Assembly: GCA_004555765.1 (NCBI GenBank)
Contig: SFHG01000002.1
Span: 1-64,000, forward strand
Length of the DNA: 64,000 nt
Reading direction: 5' to 3'
DNA from: Bacteroidales bacterium
GTDB taxonomy: Bacteria; Bacteroidota; Bacteroidia; Bacteroidales; Porphyromonadaceae
Shown: positions 31,443 through 39,616 of the stretch, in pieces
Layout: every line of letters begins with the position of its first letter
Numbering within the stretch: position 1 is the stretch's first letter
Notes under the pieces: generated by a model
What the model saw: only the letters and a program-made list of their open reading frames with translations
Database searches by the model: none
Told to the model about the DNA's origin: nothing
Translations under genes and position numbers: made by a program

Positions 31443-31802
31443 ATGACCTCTCCGATCGTACTCGTCTTGGTCTTCATAGTGGCTTCGGTGGTCGGATACT
31501 TCGTGATCCGCAAGATACCGAGCCTTTTGCATACTCCGCTGATGTCGGGAATGAACGCCCTCTCCGGTATTACCGTCATCGGCGCCATACTCGTCGTGGT
31601 GGACTTGCTCCAATATCTGACGTTTGCCGAAGACCCCTTCTTGGGGATTTTCCTTAGTCAATACCGTCCGTATATTTACGCGGGCATCATCGTGGGCGGC
31701 TTAGCAATCGTGCTGGCGATGGTGAACGTCGTGGGCGGTTTCGGCGTGACGGACAGGATGCTCCGGATGTTCTCCAAGAAAAAGAAAGGAGGCGACGAAT
31801 GA
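31443..31802 (+). CDS. pntAB: NAD(P) transhydrogenase subunit alpha, part 2 (membrane)
   Basis: This 119-residue protein carries the alpha-side membrane helices of domain II (three to four hydrophobic segments), with the conserved LHTPLMSGMNALSGI (about 28-42). It ends with a basic tail (MFSKKKKGGDE). Its last bases overlap the pntB start (ATGA), so the two are translationally coupled. The 121-base gap after pntAA holds no clear gene. Confidence 0.95.
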   Translation: MTSPIVLVLVFIVASVVGYFVIRKIPSLLHTPLMSGMNALSGITVIGAILVVVDLLQYLTFAEDPFLGIFLSQYRPYIYAGIIVGGLAIVLAMVNVVGGFGVTDRMLRMFSKKKKGGDE

Positions 31803-33241
31803 TGCTCTTTTTCCACATACTGATTCCGGTTCTTGTCCTCATAGGTCTCTGGCTGATGAGCCGGGTGCCCACGGCCGTGAAAGGTAATGCGCTGAGTGTT
31901 GCGGCGATGACCCTCGCCGTCCTCGTCACTCTATGGAGTGCCGGTTTTTTGAGCATACTCATCGTGCTTCTTTTCCTCGTCATAGGCGGCTTTACAGGTC
32001 TCGTGATGGCCCGCAAAGTGCAGATGATACAGATGCCTCAGATGGTCGGTCTTCTCAACGGTCTTGGTGGGGGCGCGTCAATGCTCGTGGGTCTCCTCTC
32101 TTTGGTCGGGGTAAAGACTCCGGAGGTTTTGGTCTCCTCTATGATGAGGGGAAATATATCGGAGAATGAGGTCTTTTGGGTCACGCCGTTTGAGGGCGTT
32201 ACTTCGACCTTGGCTATTGTGGTAGGTGCGCTTACCCTCTCGGGCAGCCTCATCGCGGCGGGGAAACTTCACCGCGTCCTTCCGCAGAAGCCGGTGCGTC
32301 TCTCAGGGCACAACCTCTACGTATATACTTCGCTCCTGCTCTGTGTCGCGGCTCTGGCGTTGGTGCTGTTCTTCTTCCGGACGGGTACAATGGGCTGGAT
32401 TGCCCTCCTATCGGTGGTGGGCGGATTGGCTTTCGGTATCTTCTTCACGCTTAGGGTAGGGGGTGCCGATATGCCGATTACGATCTCGCTCTTGAATTCG
32501 CTCAGTGGTGTGGCAGGCGGTATCGCGGGGATGGCGATCGGTAACCTTATGCTCGTCGCTATCGGTGGAATCGTAGGTGCTTCCGGTTTGCTCCTCACGC
32601 AGATTATGTGCCGTGCCATGAACCGCAGTCTCGTGGATATACTCCTCGGGAAAACGGCTGCACCGGCACCTAAGAAGAAAACACCCGAAGCCAATGCTCC
32701 GGCGGTGTCCGTACCGGTTCCCGAGAAGTCTGAACCCAAAGATGCCAACCCCCTCTTAGAGGCGAAAGACGTGATCATCGTCCCGGGCTACGGGATGGCA
32801 CTTGCGCAGGCACAGCAGCAGGTCAAGCAGCTCGCCGATGCTTTCACGCGTAGGGGGGCACGCGTGCGGTACGCGATACACCCCGTGGCGGGACGTATGC
32901 CGGGGCATATGAATGTCCTCCTCGCGGAAGCCAACGTCGACTATGACGACCTCAAAGAGATGGATCAGATCAACGGCGACTTCAAGGATGCCGACCTCGT
33001 CGTAGTTGTCGGAGCCAACGATGTCCTTAACCCCGCGGCAAGAGAAGCGGAGGGTACGCCGATCTACGGTATGCCGGTGCTGAATGTGGACGAGGCGGGG
33101 CACGTCATTATCTGTAACTACGACCTCAGTCCGGGTTACGCCGGGGTGCCGAATCCCCTTTACGACAATAAGGAAAAGGTGACGATGATGCTCGGCGACG
33201 CGAAGGAGAGTCTGCAGAAGCTCATTTCCGAGCTGGCGTAA
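31799..33241 (+). CDS. pntB: NAD(P) transhydrogenase subunit beta
   Basis: PntB supplies about eight to nine membrane helices of the proton channel and the C-terminal domain III that normally binds NADP(H). The 480-residue product has a proline/lysine-rich linker near 285-315. Domain III shows VPGYGMALAQAQ (about 326-337), HPVAGRMPGHMNVLLAEA and VVVVGANDVLNP. Where the family has KRSM before the GYAGV motif, this protein reads N440-Y441-D442-L443 (in CNYDLSPGYAGV). The Lys-Arg pair that holds the NADP 2'-phosphate is therefore missing. Confidence 0.95.
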   Translation: MMLFFHILIPVLVLIGLWLMSRVPTAVKGNALSVAAMTLAVLVTLWSAGFLSILIVLLFLVIGGFTGLVMARKVQMIQMPQMVGLLNGLGGGASMLVGLLSLVGVKTPEVLVSSMMRGNISENEVFWVTPFEGVTSTLAIVVGALTLSGSLIAAGKLHRVLPQKPVRLSGHNLYVYTSLLLCVAALALVLFFFRTGTMGWIALLSVVGGLAFGIFFTLRVGGADMPITISLLNSLSGVAGGIAGMAIGNLMLVAIGGIVGASGLLLTQIMCRAMNRSLVDILLGKTAAPAPKKKTPEANAPAVSVPVPEKSEPKDANPLLEAKDVIIVPGYGMALAQAQQQVKQLADAFTRRGARVRYAIHPVAGRMPGHMNVLLAEANVDYDDLKEMDQINGDFKDADLVVVVGANDVLNPAAREAEGTPIYGMPVLNVDEAGHVIICNYDLSPGYAGVPNPLYDNKEKVTMMLGDAKESLQKLISELA

Positions 33242-33264
33242 GCGACAAGCATCTCATTAAGAAG

Positions 33265-33304
33265 GGAAATCCCCTCGGGGCGATTAAGCTCCGGGGGGAT
33301 TTCC
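33265..33304. terminator. Convergent hairpin between pntB and rubrerythrin
   Basis: GGAAATCCCC (33265-33274) pairs perfectly with GGGGATTTCC (33295-33304), with a further TCGG/CCGG extension. It lies between two genes pointing at each other and probably stops both transcripts, though neither side has a long T tract. Confidence 0.6.
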
Positions 33305-33325
33305 GTGTAAGTGGGTTCTCTCGGA

Positions 33326-33916
33326 TCAGAGAAGACCGAAAGGTGCATCCTCAAGCTTCTGGTAGTAAGCCTGCGGGTGGAGGCAAGCGGGGCATACGGC
33401 GGGCGGTGTGACACCTTCGTATACGTAACCGCACTTGCGGCACTTCCAGCGGATGGGCTTTTCGGAAGAGAAGAAGTTGCCTGCCTTTACGCGCTTAAGG
33501 AACTCCCCGTAGCAGCGAGCGTGTTCTGCTTCTGCGATGATGATGTTTTCCCAAGCAAGGGCGATTGCTTCAAACCCTTCTTCACGGGCGATGCGTGCCA
33601 TTTCGGGGTAGAGTTCGGTTGCTTCTTCGAGCTCACCGGCTTGAGATGCGGCGAGGTTTTCTTCGGTCGTGCCGATGATGCCTGCGGGGTAGGTCGCGGT
33701 GATTTCGAGGGGACCGCCTTCGAGGAACTTGAAGAAGCGCTTAGCGTGGACGCGTTCTTGCTCTGCTGTCTGGCGGAAGAAGTCTGCGATTTCGCGGTAG
33801 CCGTCTTTTTCTGCCTGACCGGCAAAGAAGAGGTAGCGGTTGGTTGCTTGGCTTTCGCCTGCAAAGGCCTTGAGCAGGTTTTGCTCGGTCTTGGTGCCTT
33901 TTACACTTTTGCTCAT
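33326..33916 (-). CDS. rbr: Rubrerythrin
   Basis: Rubrerythrin reduces hydrogen peroxide in anaerobes with electrons passed through a rubredoxin site. The 196-residue product has the four-helix di-iron domain with E in AFAGESQATNRY (about 18-29), E in TAEQERVHAKRF and E-H in IIAEAEHARCYG. The C-terminal rubredoxin domain has CRKCGYVY and CPACLHPQ. It is a single gene with its own promoter and a shared hairpin at its end. Confidence 0.98.
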   Translation of the reverse strand: MSKSVKGTKTEQNLLKAFAGESQATNRYLFFAGQAEKDGYREIADFFRQTAEQERVHAKRFFKFLEGGPLEITATYPAGIIGTTEENLAASQAGELEEATELYPEMARIAREEGFEAIALAWENIIIAEAEHARCYGEFLKRVKAGNFFSSEKPIRWKCRKCGYVYEGVTPPAVCPACLHPQAYYQKLEDAPFGLL

Positions 33917-33988
33917 GATTTGAAAATGTGCTTTAGGTGGGGTTCGGGGGATGCCGTCACCCCATAGTTTGTTATTTATTTTTCATAG

Positions 33989-34020
33989 CAAAGATAACGA
34001 TTCGGCGGTATATTTCCAAA
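33989..34020 (-). promoter_or_regulatory. Promoter of rubrerythrin
   Basis: On the minus strand TTTG, 20 bases, then TATCTTTG: a full match to the Bacteroidota primary promoter. It gives a leader of about 65 bases. Confidence 0.75.
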
Positions 34021-34052
34021 AAAAAGCCCCCTTTTCTACCCTTATCGAGGTA

Positions 34053-34086
34053 TAAAAAAGCTTCCGGATTCATCAGGATCCGGAAG
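34053..34086 (-). terminator. Terminator of mdh
   Basis: On the minus strand CTTCCGGAT and ATCCGGAAG form a 9-bp stem with a seven-base loop, followed by CTTTTTTAT. Confidence 0.85.
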
Positions 34087-34115
34087 CCATAGTGTGTCGG
34101 AAATCGGACGACCGA

Positions 34116-35117
34116 TTACTTGAGATGGGGGTTCATCTTGTGCCACTCTGCGACGGGAGGAATGACACCCATGCCGATGACTTGGTCACGAAGGTCGGTG
34201 AGGTGCTTGTAGGAAGCGTCGAGCTCAGCCATTTCCTTGTCGGATCCTTTCAATTCTTTGAGGACGGCGCCGTTCTTTGTGATTTCTGTTTCGTAGGCCA
34301 TCATAATGTTCCGGTAGCGGTCGGTGTGTACATACACGCCTGCGGGCCAACGGAAGGGTTCACCACCCATAGCGGCTCCGATCATTTCGATGGAGAGGTA
34401 AGCAGGGCTCTGGAAAGAGGAGCGTCCGCGGAGCTTGATGATGTTGGCACCGCCTTTGATTACGCGCTGGCGGAGTGCTGCCCACTCTTCGTCGGTGAGT
34501 TTGTCGCTTCCGATGAGGTTTTTGAGCGGGGTGGAGCCTACTTTGGCATCGCCTGCGAAGACGGCCATCTGCTCGCCGTGACCGCCATAGGTGCGGCATC
34601 CGGTGACTTCGTGTTGGAGGACACCGAAGTGTTTTGCGAGTTCGCTCTGCAGACGGGTGGAGTCGAGTGCGGCGAGCGTGGTGAGACGGCTGGGTTCGAT
34701 GCCTGCGTGGATGAGGCAGACGAGACCGGTGATGTCGGCGGGGTTAAAGATGATGGTGACGTGCTTTACGTCGGGGCAATATTTCTTGATGTTATCGCCG
34801 AGCTCGGCAGCGATCTTGGAGTTGCCGGCCACGAGGTCTTCGCGTGTCATACCTTCTTTGCGGGGTGCGCCACCGGAGGAAACGATGTACTTCGCATCCT
34901 TGAACGCTTCTTCCACCTTGTCCGTATAGGTGATGTTGAGACCGTCGAAACCGCAGTGGCGGAGTTCTTCCACCACGCCTTCGAGACCGGGAAGGTACAC
35001 GTCAAAGAGGCAGATGTTGGGGGTGAGGTGCATCATGGCTGCTGTCTGAGCCATATTGGAACCGATCATGCCGGCCGCACCGACGATAACGAGCTTGTCT
35101 TGAGTTACGAAGTTCAT
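34116..35117 (-). CDS. mdh: Malate dehydrogenase
   Basis: This enzyme interconverts malate and oxaloacetate with NAD, here probably in the reductive branch toward fumarate and succinate. The 333-residue product has the dinucleotide-binding loop VGAAGMIGSNMAQTA (about 12-26), the substrate-loop arginines in SGGAPRKEGMTREDL (about 80-94), and the active-site histidine in TYGGHGEQMAVF. The gene is monocistronic, with its own -7 box and terminator. Confidence 0.93.
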   Translation of the reverse strand: MNFVTQDKLVIVGAAGMIGSNMAQTAAMMHLTPNICLFDVYLPGLEGVVEELRHCGFDGLNITYTDKVEEAFKDAKYIVSSGGAPRKEGMTREDLVAGNSKIAAELGDNIKKYCPDVKHVTIIFNPADITGLVCLIHAGIEPSRLTTLAALDSTRLQSELAKHFGVLQHEVTGCRTYGGHGEQMAVFAGDAKVGSTPLKNLIGSDKLTDEEWAALRQRVIKGGANIIKLRGRSSFQSPAYLSIEMIGAAMGGEPFRWPAGVYVHTDRYRNIMMAYETEITKNGAVLKELKGSDKEMAELDASYKHLTDLRDQVIGMGVIPPVAEWHKMNPHLK

Positions 35118-35189
35118 AGCAAAAATGTGCGATGATTTATTTGTGTATATGGAAAATGATGGTGTCGTCTTTTGTCTCCCCTCTCCTTA

Positions 35190-35197
35190 CAAAGATA
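35190..35197 (-). promoter_or_regulatory. -7 box of mdh
   Basis: On the minus strand TATCTTTG lies about 75 bases upstream of the mdh start. The -33 element is not clear. Confidence 0.55.
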
Positions 35198-35299
35198 GCG
35201 AAATAAGCAACACGCTTCGGAGTTTTACGGAAAATTATATGTAGAAAATTTTCTTCCTTACCTGCCACTATTCCTTGACTGATCCTCACGATTCACTAT

Positions 35300-35386
35300 A
35301 TACGTACCGCGAAGGCCACGAGATACGGTACCGGGCTTCGGCGTGGTACGTACCGGGGAGGAGGCGGGGTACAGACCGAGATTTTC
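35300..35386. repeat. RPT1 element between mdh and the TPR-like gene
   Basis: Half-sites ATACGTACCGCGA, GATACGGTACCGGGC, GGTACGTACCGGGG and GTACAGACCGAGA follow each other mostly in the same orientation. The cluster abuts the stop codon of the next gene. Confidence 0.7.
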
Positions 35387-37336
35387 TTATGCCAAGAGGT
35401 CGGGTGGCAGAGGCTCTATGGCAAGGGTGACGAAGACCTCCTGACGGTCGCCGGAGTACTTGTCTTTCTTCTTGAAAATAAAGCCCCTGAGAGCCAGCGT
35501 GTCGCCCTGCGTGAGCTCGAATGGGGCGCGGGAGACGTCGAAGCTGCCTTGGTGTCCGTCGTCGGTGACGATGTAGACTTTGCCGTCGTACACCTGCGCC
35601 ACGACGGCAGAGACGACGGGGAATGCGGCAAGCGCCACTTCCTCGGCTTCGGGACGGGTGGAGAGTAGGTACTCTCTGACGCCTTTTTCGTAGAAGTGGA
35701 CGTAGCTCACATAGGTGCCGGGCTCGTAATCGCCGGGCTTACCGGGGAGGTAGTGGTGGTTGCTCTTGGGGTTGATGACGTGGTACGCAAAAGCCTCGGG
35801 ATTGTACCCGGTAATGAACCCGTACTCCACGGGGAAGAGGTCTCTGGGATCCAAGTCCGTGGGGGTGGCGAGTACCGGTCTCGGGGACTTACCGGGGCGC
35901 TCTCTGAGCGTGATGTCGTATACTTTGCCGCGGTTGTCGCCGGGGAGGATGCCGCTCTCTTTGGCGCTGATGAAAAGGAAGTCGCTCTCCAACCCTTTGA
36001 TCTTGAGCATCGGGACCACCGCTTTCACGGGGTACTTGGACTGGTAGGCGACGACGTCAAGCACGACCATCGGGACGGTCGGAGCATCCCTGAATATATG
36101 GAGCATAACGGGGCGCGAGAGGTCGATGTACCGGTCTCTGTTGTTTTCGTCGGCTTCGGTGCCTTCGGGGATAAGGGCGAGGAGGCGTTCGTATTCGGGG
36201 AGAAGTTCTTTCCCTTTTTCGAACGAAATCTGGGCGTATATCTTGAGCTCTCTCAGCGCCGCAGAGTAGAGACCCTCATCGATGAGCGCTTCCGCGAAAG
36301 GCAGGCGCAGGTCGAGGATGTAGTCCTGGTACTCATCGGGCTCCTCTTTGAGTGCTTTGGCGAATGCCGAGAGACGTAGTCCTTTGTCCTTCCCGAGCAG
36401 TGCATATTCATACCACGGTCGTCCGGTGTAGGCAGAGAGACCGGGGAGAAGCTCTTCGTAGAGCCGGAGAGCCTCTTCGCGGCGGTCTTCGAGGGTGAGG
36501 AGGCGCGCCCGTGTCAGTTCGAGATCCGGGTCTTCCGGGAAGAGCTCTGAGGCCTTCTCGAAGAGAAATACGGTCTCGGGTGCGGGATTTTCGTGACCGA
36601 GATCGAGGTCTTCGAGTACGAGGGTGTGCAGGGTAAGCTCACCCAAAGACTTCTGGTAGTGCTTATTCATCGGGCGCTGCCATGCGTACTCGGTGTCGAG
36701 GTTACCCATACCCCATCTCTCGAAGAAATCGTGTACCGAGAGCTTGCGCATATAGTCATTTTTCGCCTTGAGCACGATCTTGAGCATCTTGTCGTGCAGG
36801 CGGGAGGGGCGCTCGTTTGTGAGGCGGAGGTAGATGTCGAGGGCGGTTCGGAACTCTTCGACGGGGAGCATGGAGCCTTTTTGATCCACATAATTGGTGA
36901 GGATGCTCGCCACCTGTTCGTGCAGGCGCGGGTCTATCCCCGCTTCCTCCGCGTCCCAAGCCTTGAAGGCCTTGTACGCTTCGCCCAATTTGGTCCAGAC
37001 TTTATACTTGTTGCGTTCCGTGCGGAGTCCCTCTGCTATCTGGGAGAGCTCTATGTAGTGGGGGACGACCTCTTTCTCCAGAGCGGACAGCGTGTCCTGA
37101 GCCATCACGGCTGTGGCACCCATATCGGGAATGATGCGCTGCATCTCTCTCAAGAGTGGCTCCGATTCGTTGTTTTTGCCCTCTTTGATATTGCGGTAAA
37201 CGAGATCCCGGAGGACCCAAAAGAGAGCCGATGCCGACCACTGGTTGACTTCCTGCTCCAAATCTGCCTTGGCCACGGTCAGTGCCTCGTCCAGATTGCC
37301 TGCTTGGCGGAGGTTCATTACTTCTTTAAATCCCAT
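35387..37336 (-). CDS. Large TPR-like protein with OB-like C-terminal part, function unknown
   Basis: I do not recognise this 649-residue protein by name. There is no signal peptide or membrane segment, so it is probably cytoplasmic. The N-terminal two thirds are helical and look like degenerate tetratricopeptide repeats (for example FLFEKASELFPEDPDLELTRA near 250, and EEALRLYEELLPG). The C-terminal third (about 420-645) is beta-rich, with segments that look like small OB or cold-shock folds: YGFITGYNPEAFAYHVINPK near 495 and AQVYDGKVYIVTDDGHQGSF near 575. This suggests a protein-interaction scaffold with a nucleic-acid-binding tail, but that is inference. RPT1 clusters flank the gene on both sides. 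Confidence 0.75.
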   Translation of the reverse strand: MGFKEVMNLRQAGNLDEALTVAKADLEQEVNQWSASALFWVLRDLVYRNIKEGKNNESEPLLREMQRIIPDMGATAVMAQDTLSALEKEVVPHYIELSQIAEGLRTERNKYKVWTKLGEAYKAFKAWDAEEAGIDPRLHEQVASILTNYVDQKGSMLPVEEFRTALDIYLRLTNERPSRLHDKMLKIVLKAKNDYMRKLSVHDFFERWGMGNLDTEYAWQRPMNKHYQKSLGELTLHTLVLEDLDLGHENPAPETVFLFEKASELFPEDPDLELTRARLLTLEDRREEALRLYEELLPGLSAYTGRPWYEYALLGKDKGLRLSAFAKALKEEPDEYQDYILDLRLPFAEALIDEGLYSAALRELKIYAQISFEKGKELLPEYERLLALIPEGTEADENNRDRYIDLSRPVMLHIFRDAPTVPMVVLDVVAYQSKYPVKAVVPMLKIKGLESDFLFISAKESGILPGDNRGKVYDITLRERPGKSPRPVLATPTDLDPRDLFPVEYGFITGYNPEAFAYHVINPKSNHHYLPGKPGDYEPGTYVSYVHFYEKGVREYLLSTRPEAEEVALAAFPVVSAVVAQVYDGKVYIVTDDGHQGSFDVSRAPFELTQGDTLALRGFIFKKKDKYSGDRQEVFVTLAIEPLPPDLLA

Positions 37337-37475
37337 AATATCTCTGCTCTAAGCTTCGCTGTGTGCGTTTGATTGATTGACTTTTTGTCTTTGCTCTTAT
37401 TGATTGTGGCATCGCGACCACGCCTCGGGTCGCTTTTAAGTTAATCCGCCGTCTTTCGGCGCTTCCTTTCGGAAC

Positions 37476-37560
37476 TTTTTGTACGTACCGGGACGATCTT
37501 CCCGGTCTGTGTCTGCGTTCTTTTTTGCCCGTACCAAAAAGACCGTCTCGGTCTTAGTGA
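37476..37560. repeat. RPT1 element upstream of the TPR-like gene
   Basis: GTACGTACCGGGA (from 37482) faces the reverse of GACACAGACCGGGA across six bases, one of the clearest hairpins of the family. A second pair, CCCGTACCAAAAA and a reversed AGACCGAGACGG, follows near 37528-37552. The rest of the 384-base gap (37337-37720) holds no gene that I can support. Confidence 0.75.
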
Positions 37561-37697
37561 AATGAGGGGACGCAATAGGGTGACTTAAAAAAGGAGGATG
37601 AGGGAGGATGCGGCACACGCTTTTATTGTGCCTTTTCTTCGGCTTGGCGTGCTGCCGCCTCTTCTCTCGTCCTCTTTTGAGTTTGGGGTACTGACTG

Positions 37698-37717
37698 CCG
37701 AAGTCTGCAGACTTCGG
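37698..37717. terminator. Palindrome after the DUF3127 gene
   Basis: CCGAAGTCTG and CAGACTTCGG form a perfect 20-base palindrome three bases beyond the stop codon. It may serve as a terminator, but no T tract follows on the minus strand. Confidence 0.45.
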
Positions 37718-37720
37718 TTA

Positions 37721-38167
37721 TCAGAAGGGGAGGTCATCCTGACCGCCTTGTTCGCCGCCGAAGGAACCGGATGCAGGCGCCTGGGGAGCTTGGGGACGCG
37801 TGTGCGGTGCTCCGAAGCCCTGGGATGTCTGGGGCGCTTGACCGCCGAAGTTGGGTGCGCCGTAGCCTGCAGCCTGGGCATCGCCCTTAGTCACGAACTG
37901 GCAGCGCACATCCGTGTACCACCGTCCGTTGTACTCACGGCTCTCGACCGTGAAAGAGAGGTTGATGGTCTCTCCCACTTGCAGATTTGCCTGTTTGATG
38001 CGGTCTTCGCCCCAAATGTTGAAAGCAATCTTTTTGGGCCATTCTTCAAATGTCTCAAGGACATAATCTTGTTTTTGCCACTTGGTTCCGGGGTTTTTGC
38101 GGCTGTCTCCCTCTTGTAAGGGGAGTACTTGGATCACCTTGCCGGTGACTTGGAATTCGTTTGCCAT
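37721..38167 (-). CDS. DUF3127 protein, single-strand-binding-like
   Basis: The start MANEFQVTGKVIQVLPLQEG gives 148 residues; a longer frame to 38296 is not supported. The N-terminal 90 residues form an OB-fold-like domain seen in many Bacteroidota (DUF3127). The tail is rich in Gly, Gln, Pro and Ala and ends in the acidic tip GGQDDLPF, as in single-stranded DNA-binding proteins, where the tip recruits partners. A role in single-stranded DNA or RNA binding is plausible but not proven. It is not the main SSB. Confidence 0.85.
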   Translation of the reverse strand: MANEFQVTGKVIQVLPLQEGDSRKNPGTKWQKQDYVLETFEEWPKKIAFNIWGEDRIKQANLQVGETINLSFTVESREYNGRWYTDVRCQFVTKGDAQAAGYGAPNFGGQAPQTSQGFGAPHTRPQAPQAPASGSFGGEQGGQDDLPF

Positions 38168-38232
38168 CTTGTATATGGTGCGAAAGTATTGAGTGTAACA
38201 ATTGTCTCTACTTCTTCTTTCGGTAAAGGTAC

Positions 38233-38240
38233 CAAAATTA
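38233..38240 (-). promoter_or_regulatory. Possible -7 box of the DUF3127 gene
   Basis: On the minus strand TAATTTTG matches TAnnTTTG and lies about 65 bases upstream of the start. No -33 element is visible. Confidence 0.4.
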
Positions 38241-38343
38241 GTTCGTAGTGCGGAGCGGGGAGTCCGGGGCAGACTTTTGCGTGCAGTGCCGCACACCTTT
38301 CCGGAGTACGGCGGCAGCTTCTAAAGATTACAGCCCCACTCTC

Positions 38344-39345
38344 TTAAAATCTTGCTTTTGGGAAGCCGACGATTTCGCGAACGGCTTCGACGGTGTCGTG
38401 TGCGTGTGCGCGGGCTTTCTCTGCGCCGTCACGGGCTACTTTTTCGAGTAGAGCCGTATCCGCGGAGTAGTCGAGGATTTTTTCCCTGATGGGTGTGGTG
38501 AAGGCCACGATGTCCTCCGCAAGCTGCTTCTTGAGGTCTCCGTAGCGGATGGAGCAGTCGTTCCAAGCCGCGTCGTAGAAGTCGTACACTTCGCGAGAGG
38601 AGACGATGTCGAGGAACGTGAAGAGGTTTTGGATGACTTCGGGCTTCGCGCTACCCGGTGCCGTGGGACCGGAGTCGGTCACGGCTTTCATTACTTTTTT
38701 CTTGATATCCTTGGGATCGTCACAGAGGTAGAGGGCGTTGCCTTCGCTTTTGCCCATTTTGCCCGATCCGTCGAGTCCGGGGATCTTGAGCGCTTCGGGT
38801 CCGAAGCTGAAGGACTTGGGCTCGGGGAAAAATTCCACACCGTAGATCTGATTGAAGCGGCGGGCGAACTTCCTGGCCATCTCCATATTCTGCTCCTGGT
38901 CTTTGCCTACGGGAACCAGCTCGGCGCGGTGCATCAGGATGTCGGATGCCATCAGGGTGGGGTAGGTGAGGAGTCCGGCATTGACGTTGTCGGGCTGCTG
39001 GCGGGCTTTTTCCTTGAACGTGGTAGTGCGCTCCAATTCCCCCAAGTAGGCATTCATATTGAGGTAAAGATAGAGCTCGAGGACTTCCTTGACGTCGCTC
39101 TGGACGTAGATGGTAGCTTTGTCGGGATCCAGACCGCAGGCGAGGTACTCGGCGAGGATGGTGCGCGTGCTATTGAGGATGTTGTCCGGATGGGGATGAG
39201 TGGTGAGGGAGTGCCAGTCAGCGATGAAGAAATAGCAGTCGTATTCGTCCTGCATCTTGATGAAGCTGCGGACGGCGCCGAAGTAATTGCCGAGATGCAG
39301 GTGTCCTGTGGGGCGTATTCCGCTCAGTACTGTTGCCTTGCTCAT
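38344..39345 (-). CDS. trpS: Tryptophanyl-tRNA synthetase
   Basis: TrpS charges tRNA-Trp with tryptophan. The 333-residue product is a normal-length class I synthetase. The HIGH-type motif is TGHLHLGNYFGA (about 13-24) and the KMSKS-type motif is KMGKSEGN (about 197-204). DSDVK-like text occurs as YVQSDVKEVLEL. The cognate tRNA gene is at 1.3 kb. The gene lies alone between a DUF3127 gene and an RPT1 cluster. Confidence 0.97.
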   Translation of the reverse strand: MSKATVLSGIRPTGHLHLGNYFGAVRSFIKMQDEYDCYFFIADWHSLTTHPHPDNILNSTRTILAEYLACGLDPDKATIYVQSDVKEVLELYLYLNMNAYLGELERTTTFKEKARQQPDNVNAGLLTYPTLMASDILMHRAELVPVGKDQEQNMEMARKFARRFNQIYGVEFFPEPKSFSFGPEALKIPGLDGSGKMGKSEGNALYLCDDPKDIKKKVMKAVTDSGPTAPGSAKPEVIQNLFTFLDIVSSREVYDFYDAAWNDCSIRYGDLKKQLAEDIVAFTTPIREKILDYSADTALLEKVARDGAEKARAHAHDTVEAVREIVGFPKARF

Positions 39346-39379
39346 GTCTTTGTCTATGTTGAATATAGGTGTGTCTTTG

Positions 39380-39500
39380 GTCGGTATGTGTGCCGGGAGC
39401 CAAAGGAGATACAGACCGGAAAACTTCTCCCGGTCTGTGTCCGGCTTTTTCCCCGTACCGTACTTCGATATCTTTTTGGTCCGTACCCTTTCCGCAGTCT
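39380..39500. repeat. RPT1 element upstream of trpS
   Basis: GATACAGACCGGAAAA (from about 39411) faces the reverse of GACACAGACCGGGAGA near 39436-39451. Two further reversed or direct units, CCCGTACCG and TTTGGTCCGTACCC, follow up to 39491. With four half-sites it is one of the largest clusters. Confidence 0.75.
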
Positions 39501-39616
39501 CTGCTAAGTCTGTTTTGGAGCAAGGTACGGAGCTTCGTCTTCCGAAATCGGGGGAAAGAACTCTTTTCCTCTACGGGTGTCACCGGTCGGTGTCCCCCCA
39601 AAAAGAGGGGACCCAA

